Notes: generated by a model from the letters alone, not told the origin. Positions 9,438-18,606 are shown, counted from the stretch's first letter. The stretch is 64,000 bases of DNA from an uncultured Lachnospiraceae bacterium (GCA_947629385.1 CANRDO010000004.1:1-64000); one strand, 5' to 3'. Translations and numbers: made by a program.

Positions 9438-11218
9438 AAAAGCTTGAAAAAAATAAGACAGAAAAGAAAAAATATTCGTATTCGGTTGTGATAAAACGTC
9501 TTTTTGCGGACATGGGGAAGAATCGTTTTCGCTTTATCGCCGCCTTTATCATTATCGCATTGTCGAAATGCTGTCTGACGGCCGCGCCTGTTATTACGCA
9601 GCGGATGGTGGATTTCCTGCAGGAATCTGTCGGAAACGGGTTTGTCTCGGGCTTGGGTTTCATCTATAAAAACAGTGTTCTTCTGGCCGTGCTGTATTTT
9701 ATCGGCTGCGGCTCGGATGGTTTTGTGAATAAACAGATCATACGCATTTCCCAAGGACTTTCGAGGAGCTACCGCAACCGCATTGCGAAAAAGCTGAACG
9801 CTGTTCCGATCAACTATATGGATACCCATGCGACGGGCGATGTGCTGTCAAGAGCGACGGTGGATATGCTCAATATGTCAAACGGACTTGAGTCCACAGC
9901 CTCGTCGTTGATCGGTCAGGCAGTGCTGCTTGTGGGTATCATCATCATGATGCTGGTGACACAGTGGAAGCTTGCCCTGATCTATCTGATCTCGCTTCCG
10001 CTCAATATGCTTTTGATCGGTCTCGTGACCAAATTTACAGGAAGGCAGTTCCGGCAAATGAACGAGGCGCTCGGAAGACTGACGGAGGAGGTCTCTGACA
10101 CCTACTCCAACCACACAGTCGTGAAGGCGTATACCTGCGAGGAGGAAAAAGGGAAACGATTTGAGACGCTTAACGGTGATTTTTACCGTACCTATGTAAG
10201 CGCGCGTTTTTTGTCGGGTCTGGCTCTCCCGATCAGCGGAATACTGATCAATATCTCGTATGTGGCGCTCTGTGTGGTAGGCGGAATCTTAATGATACAC
10301 GGAAATCTTACGCTCGGTGAATTCACTGCCTTCCTGTTTTACGGAAATATGATCGGGACTCCGCTCTCGCAGATGTCGAGCTCCATGAACAATATCCAGA
10401 CGGCTCTCTCGTCCGCGGAACGGATCTTCGAGCTGCTCGACGAGGAGGAGGAACCAGCGGAAAATCCGTCCAAAACGCTTCCGGCCAGCTTGAAAGGCAA
10501 GATCGAGTTCAAGAACGTCCGCTTCGGCTACAAAAAGGGTTCTCCGCTCATGGAGGATGTATCCTTTACGGCCGAGCCGGGCATGACGGTCGCCATTGTC
10601 GGGCCGTCCGGCGCAGGCAAGACGACACTCATAAACCTTCTGATGCGTTTTTATGATATTTGGGACGGCCATATTTACGTTGACGGCGTTGACGCATACG
10701 AGCTTTCCAAAGAGGAGCTTCGCAGCGCTTTCGGAATGGTGCTTCAGGATACTTGGATATTCGATGGTACGGTGAGGGAAAACATCGCATACGGCAAGCC
10801 CTCGGCGTCGGAGGAGGACGTTGTCGGTTCCGCGCAGACCGTACAGTGCGATTCGTTTGTAGAAAAACTTCCACACGGATATGAAACGCATTTGTCCGAC
10901 GAAAAATCGGCGCTTTCGGTGGGCGAAAAGCAGCTGCTCACCATAGCCCGCGCAGTGATTTCGGATCCGCGGATTCTGATTCTCGACGAGGCCACGTCGC
11001 AGGTGGACACCCGAACTGAGGCAATGATCACAAGGGCTATGGAGCGGCTCATGAACGGCCGCACCACATTCATCATCGCGCATCGATTGTACACGATTCA
11101 AAACGCGGATAAGATCATATACATGGAAAATGGCGACATCAAGGAGGTCGGCACGCACAGCGAGCTGCTTGCGATGAACGGACGCTACGCGGATATGTAT
11201 CGCGGCATGGCCAGTTAG
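9434..11218 (+). CDS. ABC exporter subunit B (fused TMD-NBD, canonical Walker B)
   Basis: A 594-residue half-transporter: membrane domain (~30-330), Walker A GPSGAGKTT near 389, a variant signature LSVGEKQ near 494 and a canonical Walker B ILILDEATSQVD with catalytic Glu near 519. In a heterodimer with the upstream subunit, this variant signature faces the subunit with the Asp replacement. That gives one inactive and one fully canonical ATP site, as expected for a regulated heterodimeric exporter. It overlaps the upstream gene as ATGA and ends the operon. No clear terminator separates it from rnpB, which has its own promoter. Confidence 0.9.
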   Translation: MKKLEKNKTEKKKYSYSVVIKRLFADMGKNRFRFIAAFIIIALSKCCLTAAPVITQRMVDFLQESVGNGFVSGLGFIYKNSVLLAVLYFIGCGSDGFVNKQIIRISQGLSRSYRNRIAKKLNAVPINYMDTHATGDVLSRATVDMLNMSNGLESTASSLIGQAVLLVGIIIMMLVTQWKLALIYLISLPLNMLLIGLVTKFTGRQFRQMNEALGRLTEEVSDTYSNHTVVKAYTCEEEKGKRFETLNGDFYRTYVSARFLSGLALPISGILINISYVALCVVGGILMIHGNLTLGEFTAFLFYGNMIGTPLSQMSSSMNNIQTALSSAERIFELLDEEEEPAENPSKTLPASLKGKIEFKNVRFGYKKGSPLMEDVSFTAEPGMTVAIVGPSGAGKTTLINLLMRFYDIWDGHIYVDGVDAYELSKEELRSAFGMVLQDTWIFDGTVRENIAYGKPSASEEDVVGSAQTVQCDSFVEKLPHGYETHLSDEKSALSVGEKQLLTIARAVISDPRILILDEATSQVDTRTEAMITRAMERLMNGRTTFIIAHRLYTIQNADKIIYMENGDIKEVGTHSELLAMNGRYADMYRGMAS

Positions 11219-11275
11219 CGTGATTTGAAACAGTATTACTACGGAAATTTGCTTTGTGAAGCGGCGTGTGCAAGG

Positions 11276-11304
11276 TTTACAGAATGAAAAAAACGTGTTA
11301 AAAT
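11276..11304 (+). promoter_or_regulatory. promoter of rnpB
   Basis: TTTACA at 11276-11281 and TAAAAT at 11299-11304 with a 17-base spacer. Expected start about 11311 coincides with the 5' end of the RNase P RNA. Confidence 0.75.
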
Positions 11305-11311
11305 CACCGTC

Positions 11312-11665
11312 GTAAGTAGGATAAATGGTCGCGGCTGGCGGATCCGAAAGGTGCCAGGCGAGGAAAGTCCGGGCTTCACAGGGCAGGATGCCGGATAACG
11401 TCCGGTGGAGGCGACTCCAAGGAAAGTGCAACAGAAATGAACCGCCGGCGCGGGGCAAGACGTGCCGGTAAGGGTGGAAGGGCAGTGTAAGAGACTACCG
11501 CCCGGCCGGTAACGGCCGGGGCATATGTAAACCCCATCCGAAGCAAGGCCGTAACGAAGCATATGGCTGCCCGTCAGCTTCAGGTAGGCCGCTGGAGCCT
11601 GTCGGCGACGACAGGCCTGGATAGATGACCATTCACGACATAACCCGGCTTATCGTCCTGCTTAC
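11312..11665 (+). ncRNA. rnpB: RNase P RNA, bacterial class A
   Basis: The catalytic RNA of RNase P, which removes 5' leaders from pre-tRNA. The universally conserved blocks are present: GAGGAAAGTCCGGGCT near 11359, the ACAGAAA block near 11430, a GGTAAGGGTGGAAGGG block near 11468 with AGAGACTACCGC after it, and the 3' block ATAGATGACCATTCACGACA near 11621. The P1 helix pairs GTAAG at 11312 with CTTAC at 11661-11665. Layout matches type A. Confidence 0.97.
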
Positions 11666-11746
11666 ATTCAAACCAGGGATCGGGCCTGAGCTGTGCCGGG
11701 AACGGAGATCCTCCCGGCACAGGCGCAAGATCAGGGAGAGACAGCC

Positions 11747-12151
11747 ATGAAAAATACAGAAGAACTGCTGCATCAGATAAGAAATTCCGGCTCGGGGGAT
11801 CTCTCGTTCCTCGGAGGATCCGACTTCAATTGCCCGTCGATAGAGATCTATATCTGCGGGTTGCTCGCACAGCGGGGGCTTGAGGTCAGGGATGCGATCC
11901 GTGCCTTGGGGCTGGAGCGATCCTACGGCTATCAGATTTTCAACGGTACGCGAAGGCCGACCAGAAATATTCTGATTCGCTTGGCGTTTCTGCTGGGGCT
12001 TGATCTTGATGAGACGAATCGGCTGCTGAAAATCGGACACAAAGAGGTGTTGTATCCCAGGGTGCGCTATGACGCGGCGGTGATCTGTGCGATCGAGAGG
12101 AGACTGTCGCTGAGACAGCTTGACGTGCTGCTGGAGGAGGCAGCCGTATGA
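11747..12151 (+). CDS. small HTH-like regulator next to a Ser/Thr kinase
   Basis: A 134-residue cytoplasmic protein. The stretch around residues 45-95 (GLEVRDAIRALGLERSYGYQ, then RRPTRNILIRLAFLLGLDLD) has the spacing of a Cro/CI-type helix-turn-helix. The start was placed at the ATG after AGGGAGAGA rather than an in-frame ATG at 11693, which lacks such a site. It sits 72 bases ahead of a membrane-anchored protein kinase and may be its substrate or co-regulator (inference). Confidence 0.65.
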   Translation: MKNTEELLHQIRNSGSGDLSFLGGSDFNCPSIEIYICGLLAQRGLEVRDAIRALGLERSYGYQIFNGTRRPTRNILIRLAFLLGLDLDETNRLLKIGHKEVLYPRVRYDAAVICAIERRLSLRQLDVLLEEAAV

Positions 12152-12223
12152 GCCACTCTCCACGACGATGCGGAGAGAAATGGACGCATGGCGGAACTTC
12201 TGGGATAGTGGTGGAGGATACGG

Positions 12224-13642
12224 ATGTATGAGACCGGCTTCCCGGAATGGGATGAGAAGTATCGGGTGCTTTGCCTCCTGAGGGAGAGCGAAGGAAAAAA
12301 GACATACCTGCTGGAGGAACGCGACGGCGTGGCTCGCAAAGTGTGCAAAGTTGCATCATGCGGACAGGCTGTTTTTTTGCAGCAGGAATACGAGATGCTG
12401 AAGAAATATTCCAACGTCTGGAAATTTGAGACACTGGAATTTCGGGAGAACGGGGAAACCTGCGCCGTGCTGCGAGATTATCTGCCGGGGAGGACGCTGG
12501 CCGAGCTGGTGGAGCGTGAGGGCGTCATGGAGGCGGAGGACGCGGCGAGACTCGGAATCAGGCTCTGCCGCATTCTGCGCGTGCTTCACGGAGAGGAGCC
12601 TCCCGTTATTCACCGAGATCTAAAGCCGGAGAATATTTTGGTGACGGAAAGCGGCAGGCTTCGCCTCATCGATTTTGAGACCGCCCGGCTTTACAAATCT
12701 GGACAAGAGACCGACACGGTTCGGCTCGGGACGAGAGGCTACGCTGCTCCGGAGCAGTTCGGGCACGGACAGACGGACGCGAGGACGGACATTTATGCGG
12801 TTGGAGGGCTACTCCTTTACATGACGGCGGGAGACTGTGAGGCGGAGCCTTCCGCAGCGAACAGGCGCGAAAAGGAATTTGCAGGAATTGTCAGGAAATG
12901 TAGGGCCTACGAGCCTGGACGACGTTATTCGGATATTGGAGAGCTGGAAAAGGCTTTGCAGGCATTTTTGGAAGGGCACAGCCGGCCGCTGAGAGGATCG
13001 CGGATGGCAGCTGTACTGGCTGTGGTGCTCGCCCTATGTCTGATCAGCGGGTTAGCGGGAGCGCAGCTCGCCCGGAGGCAGGGAGCAGGGCCAAAGCAGT
13101 CTGCCGCGACGGATGAGCCCGTGTGGCATCCGGCTGTTTACAAGGATTATGTGAACGAGATTGTCCGTTATTTGCAGGAAGGCAACTATGAAGAGATGGC
13201 AGCCGCGTGTGAAACCCTTGTGAGCGACCTGCAGGAAAGCGAAGCGCTGCGCGAGGTTGAACCGGTCGCTTACTGGGAGTTGGACGAAGCCGGACTAAAC
13301 GAGTACTATACAGAGAGGCTCGGTTTTGAATTCATCGCTGACCATCTTGCGTATGGAGACGGGCTGGCGGCAGCGCGGCTCGGGACGTACAGCGATTGCG
13401 CCGACTCGCTTGCCATAGGTTTGCGCACCCGCATCGACTATACCTGGACGAACGACGATGGCACGCTCGCGAGCAGCGCGCTTCACGAGTATGTGGTGCT
13501 CGGCGACGACCGGAACATTGACGGATGCATGATTGAGATCCTGGATGAGATCTGCAAGGCACTGGAGGAGAGTTCAAAGCAGGAAGAAACTGTGCAGCTC
13601 TGCACACCAAATGATTTCTTTGCTTTGCTATACTGTCTGTGA
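12224..13642 (+). CDS. membrane-anchored Ser/Thr protein kinase (Hanks type)
   Basis: A 472-residue protein: kinase domain ~10-245, one transmembrane segment ~260-282 (MAAVLAVVLALCLISGLAG), then about 185 extracytoplasmic residues without PASTA repeats. The catalytic loop IHRDLKPEN near 129-137 is intact, and the APE-like motif AAPEQFG is present. The magnesium motif is DFE instead of DFG near residue 150, and the N-terminal lobe is short with a poorly marked glycine loop. It could phosphorylate the HTH protein encoded upstream and sense an external cue through its C-terminal part, but neither is shown by the sequence. Confidence 0.85.
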   Translation: MYETGFPEWDEKYRVLCLLRESEGKKTYLLEERDGVARKVCKVASCGQAVFLQQEYEMLKKYSNVWKFETLEFRENGETCAVLRDYLPGRTLAELVEREGVMEAEDAARLGIRLCRILRVLHGEEPPVIHRDLKPENILVTESGRLRLIDFETARLYKSGQETDTVRLGTRGYAAPEQFGHGQTDARTDIYAVGGLLLYMTAGDCEAEPSAANRREKEFAGIVRKCRAYEPGRRYSDIGELEKALQAFLEGHSRPLRGSRMAAVLAVVLALCLISGLAGAQLARRQGAGPKQSAATDEPVWHPAVYKDYVNEIVRYLQEGNYEEMAAACETLVSDLQESEALREVEPVAYWELDEAGLNEYYTERLGFEFIADHLAYGDGLAAARLGTYSDCADSLAIGLRTRIDYTWTNDDGTLASSALHEYVVLGDDRNIDGCMIEILDEICKALEESSKQEETVQLCTPNDFFALLYCL

Positions 13643-13740
13643 AGGCAATGAGCCGTTCAAAGCTGCGGAGTACGATCTGCGGCTTGACGGTCCATATGCG
13701 TGGAAATATTAGCAATAACATTCAGAAAGGGGAAAACGAC

Positions 13741-14343
13741 ATGAAGAGAAAAGGTTTATTTTTGCTGGCAGGAAGCCTCTGTGCGATGACGCTTTGTGTG
13801 TGCCTGAGCGCGACGACAGCGAACGTGCTGACGGCTGTCGCAGCTGAAGCAGAGACGGAGACAGAGCTGGAGACGGAGGCAAAGCCGACCGCAGCGGAGC
13901 TCGCGGAGATGGGGCTTAAGGAGTTTGCGGTCGAGGAGGTCGGCACGTTCTATCTTCCAGAGGATTTCGAGGTGGAGTCGGGTTTTGACGACGCGTATCT
14001 TCCGATGCATTACGCTACATTTACCAGGGGCGACGTCACGATCCACGTTACACGTTTTGGCGCGGACGCGTATGAGGCGGCAGGACTGCCGCTGCCGGAG
14101 GATCTTGAGGATTATTCCACGAGGGCGGGTGTGCGCCAGAGCCTTCCGGAGGACGCGGAATTCGATACGGACGAATATGGGAACATGTACGTGCAGTTTG
14201 CCGATGACGAAGGGACGATGCAGTATCAGGTGCTGAAGGCCGGGAAAGAGGCATACGGAGCTATGACGGCATTCTATCCGGAGGACACGGAGGAGGAGAT
14301 CGAGGACATCCCGTTCTGGATCAGTCTGGGCGAGCTGGAGTAA
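13741..14343 (+). CDS. secreted protein of unknown function
   Basis: A 200-residue protein with a clear signal peptide (MKRKGLFLLAG, hydrophobic core to about residue 30). An acidic Glu/Thr-rich linker follows, then a ~150-residue domain beginning KEFAVEEVGTFYLPEDFEVE. No family is recognised. The start at 13741 follows AAAGGGG; an earlier in-frame ATG at 13639 overlaps the kinase gene and would bury the signal peptide. It lies 98 bases after the kinase and may belong to the same envelope-sensing unit. Confidence 0.7.
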   Translation: MKRKGLFLLAGSLCAMTLCVCLSATTANVLTAVAAEAETETELETEAKPTAAELAEMGLKEFAVEEVGTFYLPEDFEVESGFDDAYLPMHYATFTRGDVTIHVTRFGADAYEAAGLPLPEDLEDYSTRAGVRQSLPEDAEFDTDEYGNMYVQFADDEGTMQYQVLKAGKEAYGAMTAFYPEDTEEEIEDIPFWISLGELE

Positions 14344-14390
14344 GGAAACAGAGGGCGGAAAAGCTGTAAAACACACCAGTAAAGACAGGG

Positions 14391-14427
14391 GCGCTTTTTT
14401 CACGAAGGAGAAGGCGTCTCTTTTTTT
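14391..14427 (+). terminator. rho-independent terminator after the kinase/secreted-protein unit
   Basis: A 10-bp stem with G-U pairs (14392-14401 with 14407-14416, loop ACGAA) is followed by TCTC and a run of seven T. The rest of the 14344-14650 gap holds only the next promoter and a leader. Confidence 0.6.
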
Positions 14428-14480
14428 ATGCAGATTGTAAAAGGCCGATAAGATTTGTTGCATAATCTGCCATATATCTA

Positions 14481-14509
14481 TTGACGAATTTCAAATTTCC
14501 TTGTATAAT
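14481..14509 (+). promoter_or_regulatory. promoter of the chvE-gguAB sugar importer
   Basis: TTGACG at 14481-14486, 17-base spacer, TATAAT at 14504-14509. A leader of about 135 bases precedes the start codon. No cre-like or riboswitch structure was recognised in it. Confidence 0.75.
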
Positions 14510-14650
14510 TTCACATAGATGATAGCTGAACGGAAAATTTGTTGTGTATTTTGACAAGAGTTGTCGGCTGAGATTTCATTTTCTTATGTACAAAATCCGC
14601 TGATACGCGGTTTGTAAATTATTATTTTATAACTCAAAGGAGGTTTTTTT

Positions 14651-15715
14651 ATGAAGAAATTATTGGCATGCATGCTCGCAGGCGCTATGGTTTGCGGCAT
14701 CTCCGCAACGGCAATGGCAGACGAGGCGAAGACGGTCGGTATCCTGATGCCGACGCAGTCCTCCGAGCGCTGGATCAACGACGGCGCGAACATGAAGTCC
14801 CAGCTTGAGGAGAAGGGCTACAAGGTAGAGCTGCAGTATGCAGAGGACGACACGGCTATGCAGGTTTCCCAGCTTGAGAACTATGTCAGCATGGGCGTTG
14901 ACTGCCTTGTTATCGCGGCAATCGACTCCGGCGTTCTCGTAAACGCTGAGGCACAGGCGAAGGAAGCGGGCATCCCGATCATCGCTTACGACCGTCTGCT
15001 GATGGACACGGACGCTGTTTCCTACTATGCTACATTCGATAACAAGGGCGTTGGTACCGTTATCGCGAACTACATCAAGGAAGCGAAGGATCTCGACGCT
15101 GCACGCGAAGCAGGCGAGTCCTACACGATCGAGTTCTTCATGGGCTCCCCGGACGACAATAACGCGCTGTTCCTGTACAATGGTATCATGGAAGTCCTTC
15201 AGGAGTACCTGGACGACGGCACACTGGTCTGCAAGTCCGGCAGAACTTCTTTCGAAGACACCTGTATCCTTAGATGGTCCCAGGAGACCGCTCAGGCGAA
15301 CTGCGAGAACATCCTGACAGCGAACTACGCTGACGAGGATCTCGACATCGCATGCTCCGCATTCGACGGCTTCGCATACGGCATCAAGGCTGCTCTTCAG
15401 GGGGCAGGCTACACCGAGGAGAACTGGCCGCTGATCACAGGTCAGGACGCAGAAGTTATGGCTACGAAGAACATCATCGACGGCACGCAGACGATGTCCA
15501 TCTACAAGGATACCCGTCTCCTTGCTTCCAAGGCTGTTACGATGGTTGACGCGGTGCTTCAGGGCTCCGAGCCGGAGATCAACGACACAGAGCAGTACGA
15601 CAACGGCGCTCTCGTTGTTCCGACCTACATGTGCACACCGGTTGCAGTAGATCAGTCCAACTATCAGGAGATTCTGATCGACGGCGGCTACTACACGGAG
15701 GAGCAGCTTCAGTAA
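14651..15715 (+). CDS. chvE: multiple-monosaccharide ABC transporter substrate-binding protein (ChvE-like)
   Basis: A 354-residue periplasmic-binding-type protein with signal peptide (~1-23) and a mature N-terminus at DEAKTVGILMPTQSSERW. The fold follows the ribose/xylose-binding class, with SMGVDCLVIAAID and PIIAYDRLL near residues 80-120. It lacks a lipobox cysteine, which is unusual for a Gram-positive binding protein. It heads a three-gene import operon; the binding gene is separated from the ATPase gene by a stable hairpin that may raise its relative expression. The family binds galactose, glucose or arabinose; which sugar here is not shown. Confidence 0.88.
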   Translation: MKKLLACMLAGAMVCGISATAMADEAKTVGILMPTQSSERWINDGANMKSQLEEKGYKVELQYAEDDTAMQVSQLENYVSMGVDCLVIAAIDSGVLVNAEAQAKEAGIPIIAYDRLLMDTDAVSYYATFDNKGVGTVIANYIKEAKDLDAAREAGESYTIEFFMGSPDDNNALFLYNGIMEVLQEYLDDGTLVCKSGRTSFEDTCILRWSQETAQANCENILTANYADEDLDIACSAFDGFAYGIKAALQGAGYTEENWPLITGQDAEVMATKNIIDGTQTMSIYKDTRLLASKAVTMVDAVLQGSEPEINDTEQYDNGALVVPTYMCTPVAVDQSNYQEILIDGGYYTEEQLQ

Positions 15716-15782
15716 TCAAAGCAGATTTCTTTAACTGAACGATGACAGAAGGCAAGCCCTTCTGAAGAGTGAAAAAGACTGG

Positions 15783-15802
15783 GCGGCGGAAAAATCCGCC
15801 GC
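15783..15802 (+). promoter_or_regulatory. intercistronic stem-loop after chvE
   Basis: A perfect 8-bp stem GCGGCGGA/TCCGCCGC closes an AAAA tetraloop. No T-run follows, so this is more likely an mRNA-end stabiliser or partial attenuator than a full terminator. Such elements commonly keep binding-protein mRNA in excess over the ATPase and permease. Confidence 0.6.
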
Positions 15803-15840
15803 TCATGTTTACGTAAATTGGTAAAGGAGTGAGGGAAGGC

Positions 15841-17394
15841 ATGTCTGAAATTATTTTGGAAATGAGACACATTACGAAAGCATTTTCGGGCGTGAAGGCT
15901 CTGGACGACGTCAATTTCCAGGTGGAAAAGGGCGAGATCCACGCGCTGTGCGGTGAGAACGGAGCCGGCAAGTCGACGCTGATGAATGTCCTTTCGGGTG
16001 TGTATCCCCACGGCACATATGAGGGAGATATCATCTACAAGGGTGAGACCTGCAAGTTCCACAGGATCAAGGACAGTGAGAACAAGGGCATCGTCATCAT
16101 CCATCAAGAGCTCGCTTTAAGCCCGTATCTCTCGATCGCGGAGAATGTGTTCATGGGAAACGAGCAGCTCTCCATGCGCGGCGTCATCGACTGGACGAAG
16201 ACGAGAGAGCGCGCGAAGGAAGCGCTGGCGCATGTCGGTCTGCAGAATGAGAACCTGAACGCGCCGGTCAACACGCTGGGCGTCGGCAAGCAGCAGCTGA
16301 TCGAGATCGCGAAGGCCATGGCGAAGAACGTGGAGCTTCTGATCCTCGACGAGCCGACGGCGGCCCTGAACGACGAGGAGTCCGCACAGCTTCTGGAGAT
16401 CATGCTGGAGCTGAAGAAGGCGGGTGTTACCTGTATTATCATTTCTCACAAGTTGAATGAGATCAGTTACGTGGCGGATTCCATTACGATCCTCCGTGAC
16501 GGAAAGACGATCGAGACGCTGCGCAAGGGCGTGGACGAGTGGTCGGAGGACCGCATCATCAAGGGTATGGTCGGCCGCGAGATGAACAACCGCTATCCGG
16601 TGCGTGACAACTGCACGATTGGTGACGTGGTAATGGAGGTAAAGAACTGGAACGCATACCATCCGGAGATCGCCGACAAGCAGATCCTCAAGGACATCAA
16701 CATCAAAGTCCGCGCGGGCGAAGTGGTCGGTCTGGCAGGCCTGATGGGTGCGGGCCGTACGGAGTTCGCGATGAGTCTTTTCGGACATTCCTACGGACAG
16801 AAGATCTCCGGCGAGGTCTATATGCATGGACAGAAGGTCAGTACGAAGACAGTGAAGGACGCGATCGACAACAAGATCGCCTATACTTCTGAGGATCGTA
16901 AGACCTACGGCCTGGTGCTGATGAACGACATCAAGACCAACATGACGATGGCCGCCCTGAGAGCGTATTACGCGAACGGGCAGATCGTCAACGAGCGCAA
17001 GGAGAACCTTGACGCGGAAGAATACAAAGAGAAGATCAACGTAAAAGCAACATCGATCCATCAGGCAGTCGGCTCCCTTTCCGGCGGTAATCAGCAGAAG
17101 GTCGTGCTGGCAAAGTGGATGATGACCCATCCGGACGTTCTGATCCTGGATGAGCCAACGCGTGGTATCGACGTCGGCGCGAAGTATGAGATCTACTGCG
17201 CGATCAACGATATGGCGCGCGAGGGGAAGGCGATCATTGTGATTTCGTCGGAGATGCAGGAGATCATCGGTACCTGCGACCGTGCGTATGTCATCAATGA
17301 GGGCCGGATCGCGGGCGAGCTTGGCCGCGAAGAGCTGAGCCAGGAGAACATTATGAAATGTATCATGGCGAGCAACGGGAAAGGAGAAGAATAA
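15841..17394 (+). CDS. gguA: multiple-monosaccharide ABC transporter ATPase, tandem NBD (GguA/MmsA)
   Basis: A 517-residue protein with two fused nucleotide-binding domains as in sugar importers of the CUT2 class. Domain one: Walker A GENGAGKSTLM near residue 39, signature-like LGVGKQQLIEIAKAM, Walker B LLILDEPTAAL. Domain two: degenerate Walker A GLMGAGRTEF near 303, signature LSGGNQQKVVLAKWM, Walker B LILDEPTRGID. Both features are typical. The ATG at 15841 follows AAAGGAGTGAGGG; a GTG at 15829 would sit on top of that site. The stop shares a base with the permease start. Confidence 0.92.
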   Translation: MSEIILEMRHITKAFSGVKALDDVNFQVEKGEIHALCGENGAGKSTLMNVLSGVYPHGTYEGDIIYKGETCKFHRIKDSENKGIVIIHQELALSPYLSIAENVFMGNEQLSMRGVIDWTKTRERAKEALAHVGLQNENLNAPVNTLGVGKQQLIEIAKAMAKNVELLILDEPTAALNDEESAQLLEIMLELKKAGVTCIIISHKLNEISYVADSITILRDGKTIETLRKGVDEWSEDRIIKGMVGREMNNRYPVRDNCTIGDVVMEVKNWNAYHPEIADKQILKDINIKVRAGEVVGLAGLMGAGRTEFAMSLFGHSYGQKISGEVYMHGQKVSTKTVKDAIDNKIAYTSEDRKTYGLVLMNDIKTNMTMAALRAYYANGQIVNERKENLDAEEYKEKINVKATSIHQAVGSLSGGNQQKVVLAKWMMTHPDVLILDEPTRGIDVGAKYEIYCAINDMAREGKAIIVISSEMQEIIGTCDRAYVINEGRIAGELGREELSQENIMKCIMASNGKGEE

Positions 17395-18563
17395 TGGAGA
17401 CAAAGAAAAAATATATCAATCTGGACATTAAGTCCTTCGGTATGATCGCGGCGCTGATCATCATATTCATCATTTTCTATGTGATGACGAATGGGTCCAA
17501 CGCGACGCCGACCAACATCAACAACCTGATCATGCAGAACGGCTACATCATCATTCTGGCGACCGGTATGCTGCTGTGCGTGCTGACCGGCTACATCGAC
17601 CTGGGCGTCGGCTCTGTCGTAGCGCTCGGCGCTGCCTGCGCGGCAAAGCTTGTCGTGGAGCAGGGCTGGGCAGTCCCGCTGGCATGGCTGGTAGCGGTAG
17701 GCATCGGCCTGGCGGTCGGTATCTTCGCGGGCTTTTTCATCGCCTATCTGGACATCCCGCCTTTTGTTGTGACGCTGGCTACGATGCTGATGGGCCGCGG
17801 ACTTACATATACGCTGTTGAAATCCCTGACGGTCGGTCCGCTTCCGGCTGACTATTCGTTCATCGGAGTCGGTTTCCTGCCGACAGTGAAGGTTGCGTTC
17901 GGGGACGGGCAGATCGATCTGGTCTGTGTCATTGTCGCGGCGCTCGTCTCCGTGGGTCTGATCTTCTCGGAGATGAAGACGATCCGCACGAACAACAAGT
18001 ACGGATTTGCCAATCTCGTCCCGTGGCAGATGATCATCAAGGACGTCGTCATCCTCGTCATCGTCTGGTTCTTCTTCACCAGACTCGGCATGTATAACGG
18101 CATCCCGATCCAGCTGGTCGTTCTGGCTGTCATCGTGGGAATCTACCATTTTGTCACGAGCAAGACGGTCGCCGGCCGCCAGATCTACGCGATGGGCGGC
18201 AACGCGAAGGCGGCGAGCCTTTCCGGCGTCAACACGCGCAAGGTATTCTTCTGGGTGTACGTGAATATGGGCGTGCTCGCGTCGATCGCAGGCATCGTAC
18301 TCTCGGCCCGTCAGGGCGGCGCGAACCCGAAGATGGGCGACGGCGTTGAGATGGACGCGATCGCATCCTGCTACATCGGCGGCGCGGCGGCGTCCGGCGG
18401 TGTCGGCACGATCATCGGCGCCGTGGTCGGAGCTCTGGTTATGGGCGTTCTGAACAACGGTATGTCCATGTGCGGCATGTCCACAGATCTGCAGAAGGTG
18501 GTCAAGGGCGCCGTGCTTCTCGGCGCGGTTGTGCTCGACGTGTCCACAAAGAAGAAAGGCTGA
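17394..18563 (+). CDS. gguB: multiple-monosaccharide ABC transporter permease (GguB/MmsB)
   Basis: A 389-residue polytopic membrane protein of the BPD_transp_2 family, with about ten hydrophobic segments and the family stretch GVNTRKVFFWVYVNMGVLA. It ends with hydrophobic GVLNNGMSMCGMSTDLQKVV. With the adjacent ATPase and ChvE-like protein it would form the complete importer. The ATG overlaps the upstream TAA by one base and follows AAAGGAG. A hairpin terminator lies just downstream. Confidence 0.92.
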   Translation: METKKKYINLDIKSFGMIAALIIIFIIFYVMTNGSNATPTNINNLIMQNGYIIILATGMLLCVLTGYIDLGVGSVVALGAACAAKLVVEQGWAVPLAWLVAVGIGLAVGIFAGFFIAYLDIPPFVVTLATMLMGRGLTYTLLKSLTVGPLPADYSFIGVGFLPTVKVAFGDGQIDLVCVIVAALVSVGLIFSEMKTIRTNNKYGFANLVPWQMIIKDVVILVIVWFFFTRLGMYNGIPIQLVVLAVIVGIYHFVTSKTVAGRQIYAMGGNAKAASLSGVNTRKVFFWVYVNMGVLASIAGIVLSARQGGANPKMGDGVEMDAIASCYIGGAAASGGVGTIIGAVVGALVMGVLNNGMSMCGMSTDLQKVVKGAVLLGAVVLDVSTKKKG

Positions 18564-18606
18564 TCCGCCTTTTGAAAGTGACAGCAGAATTTAAATGAAA
18601 TGATAA

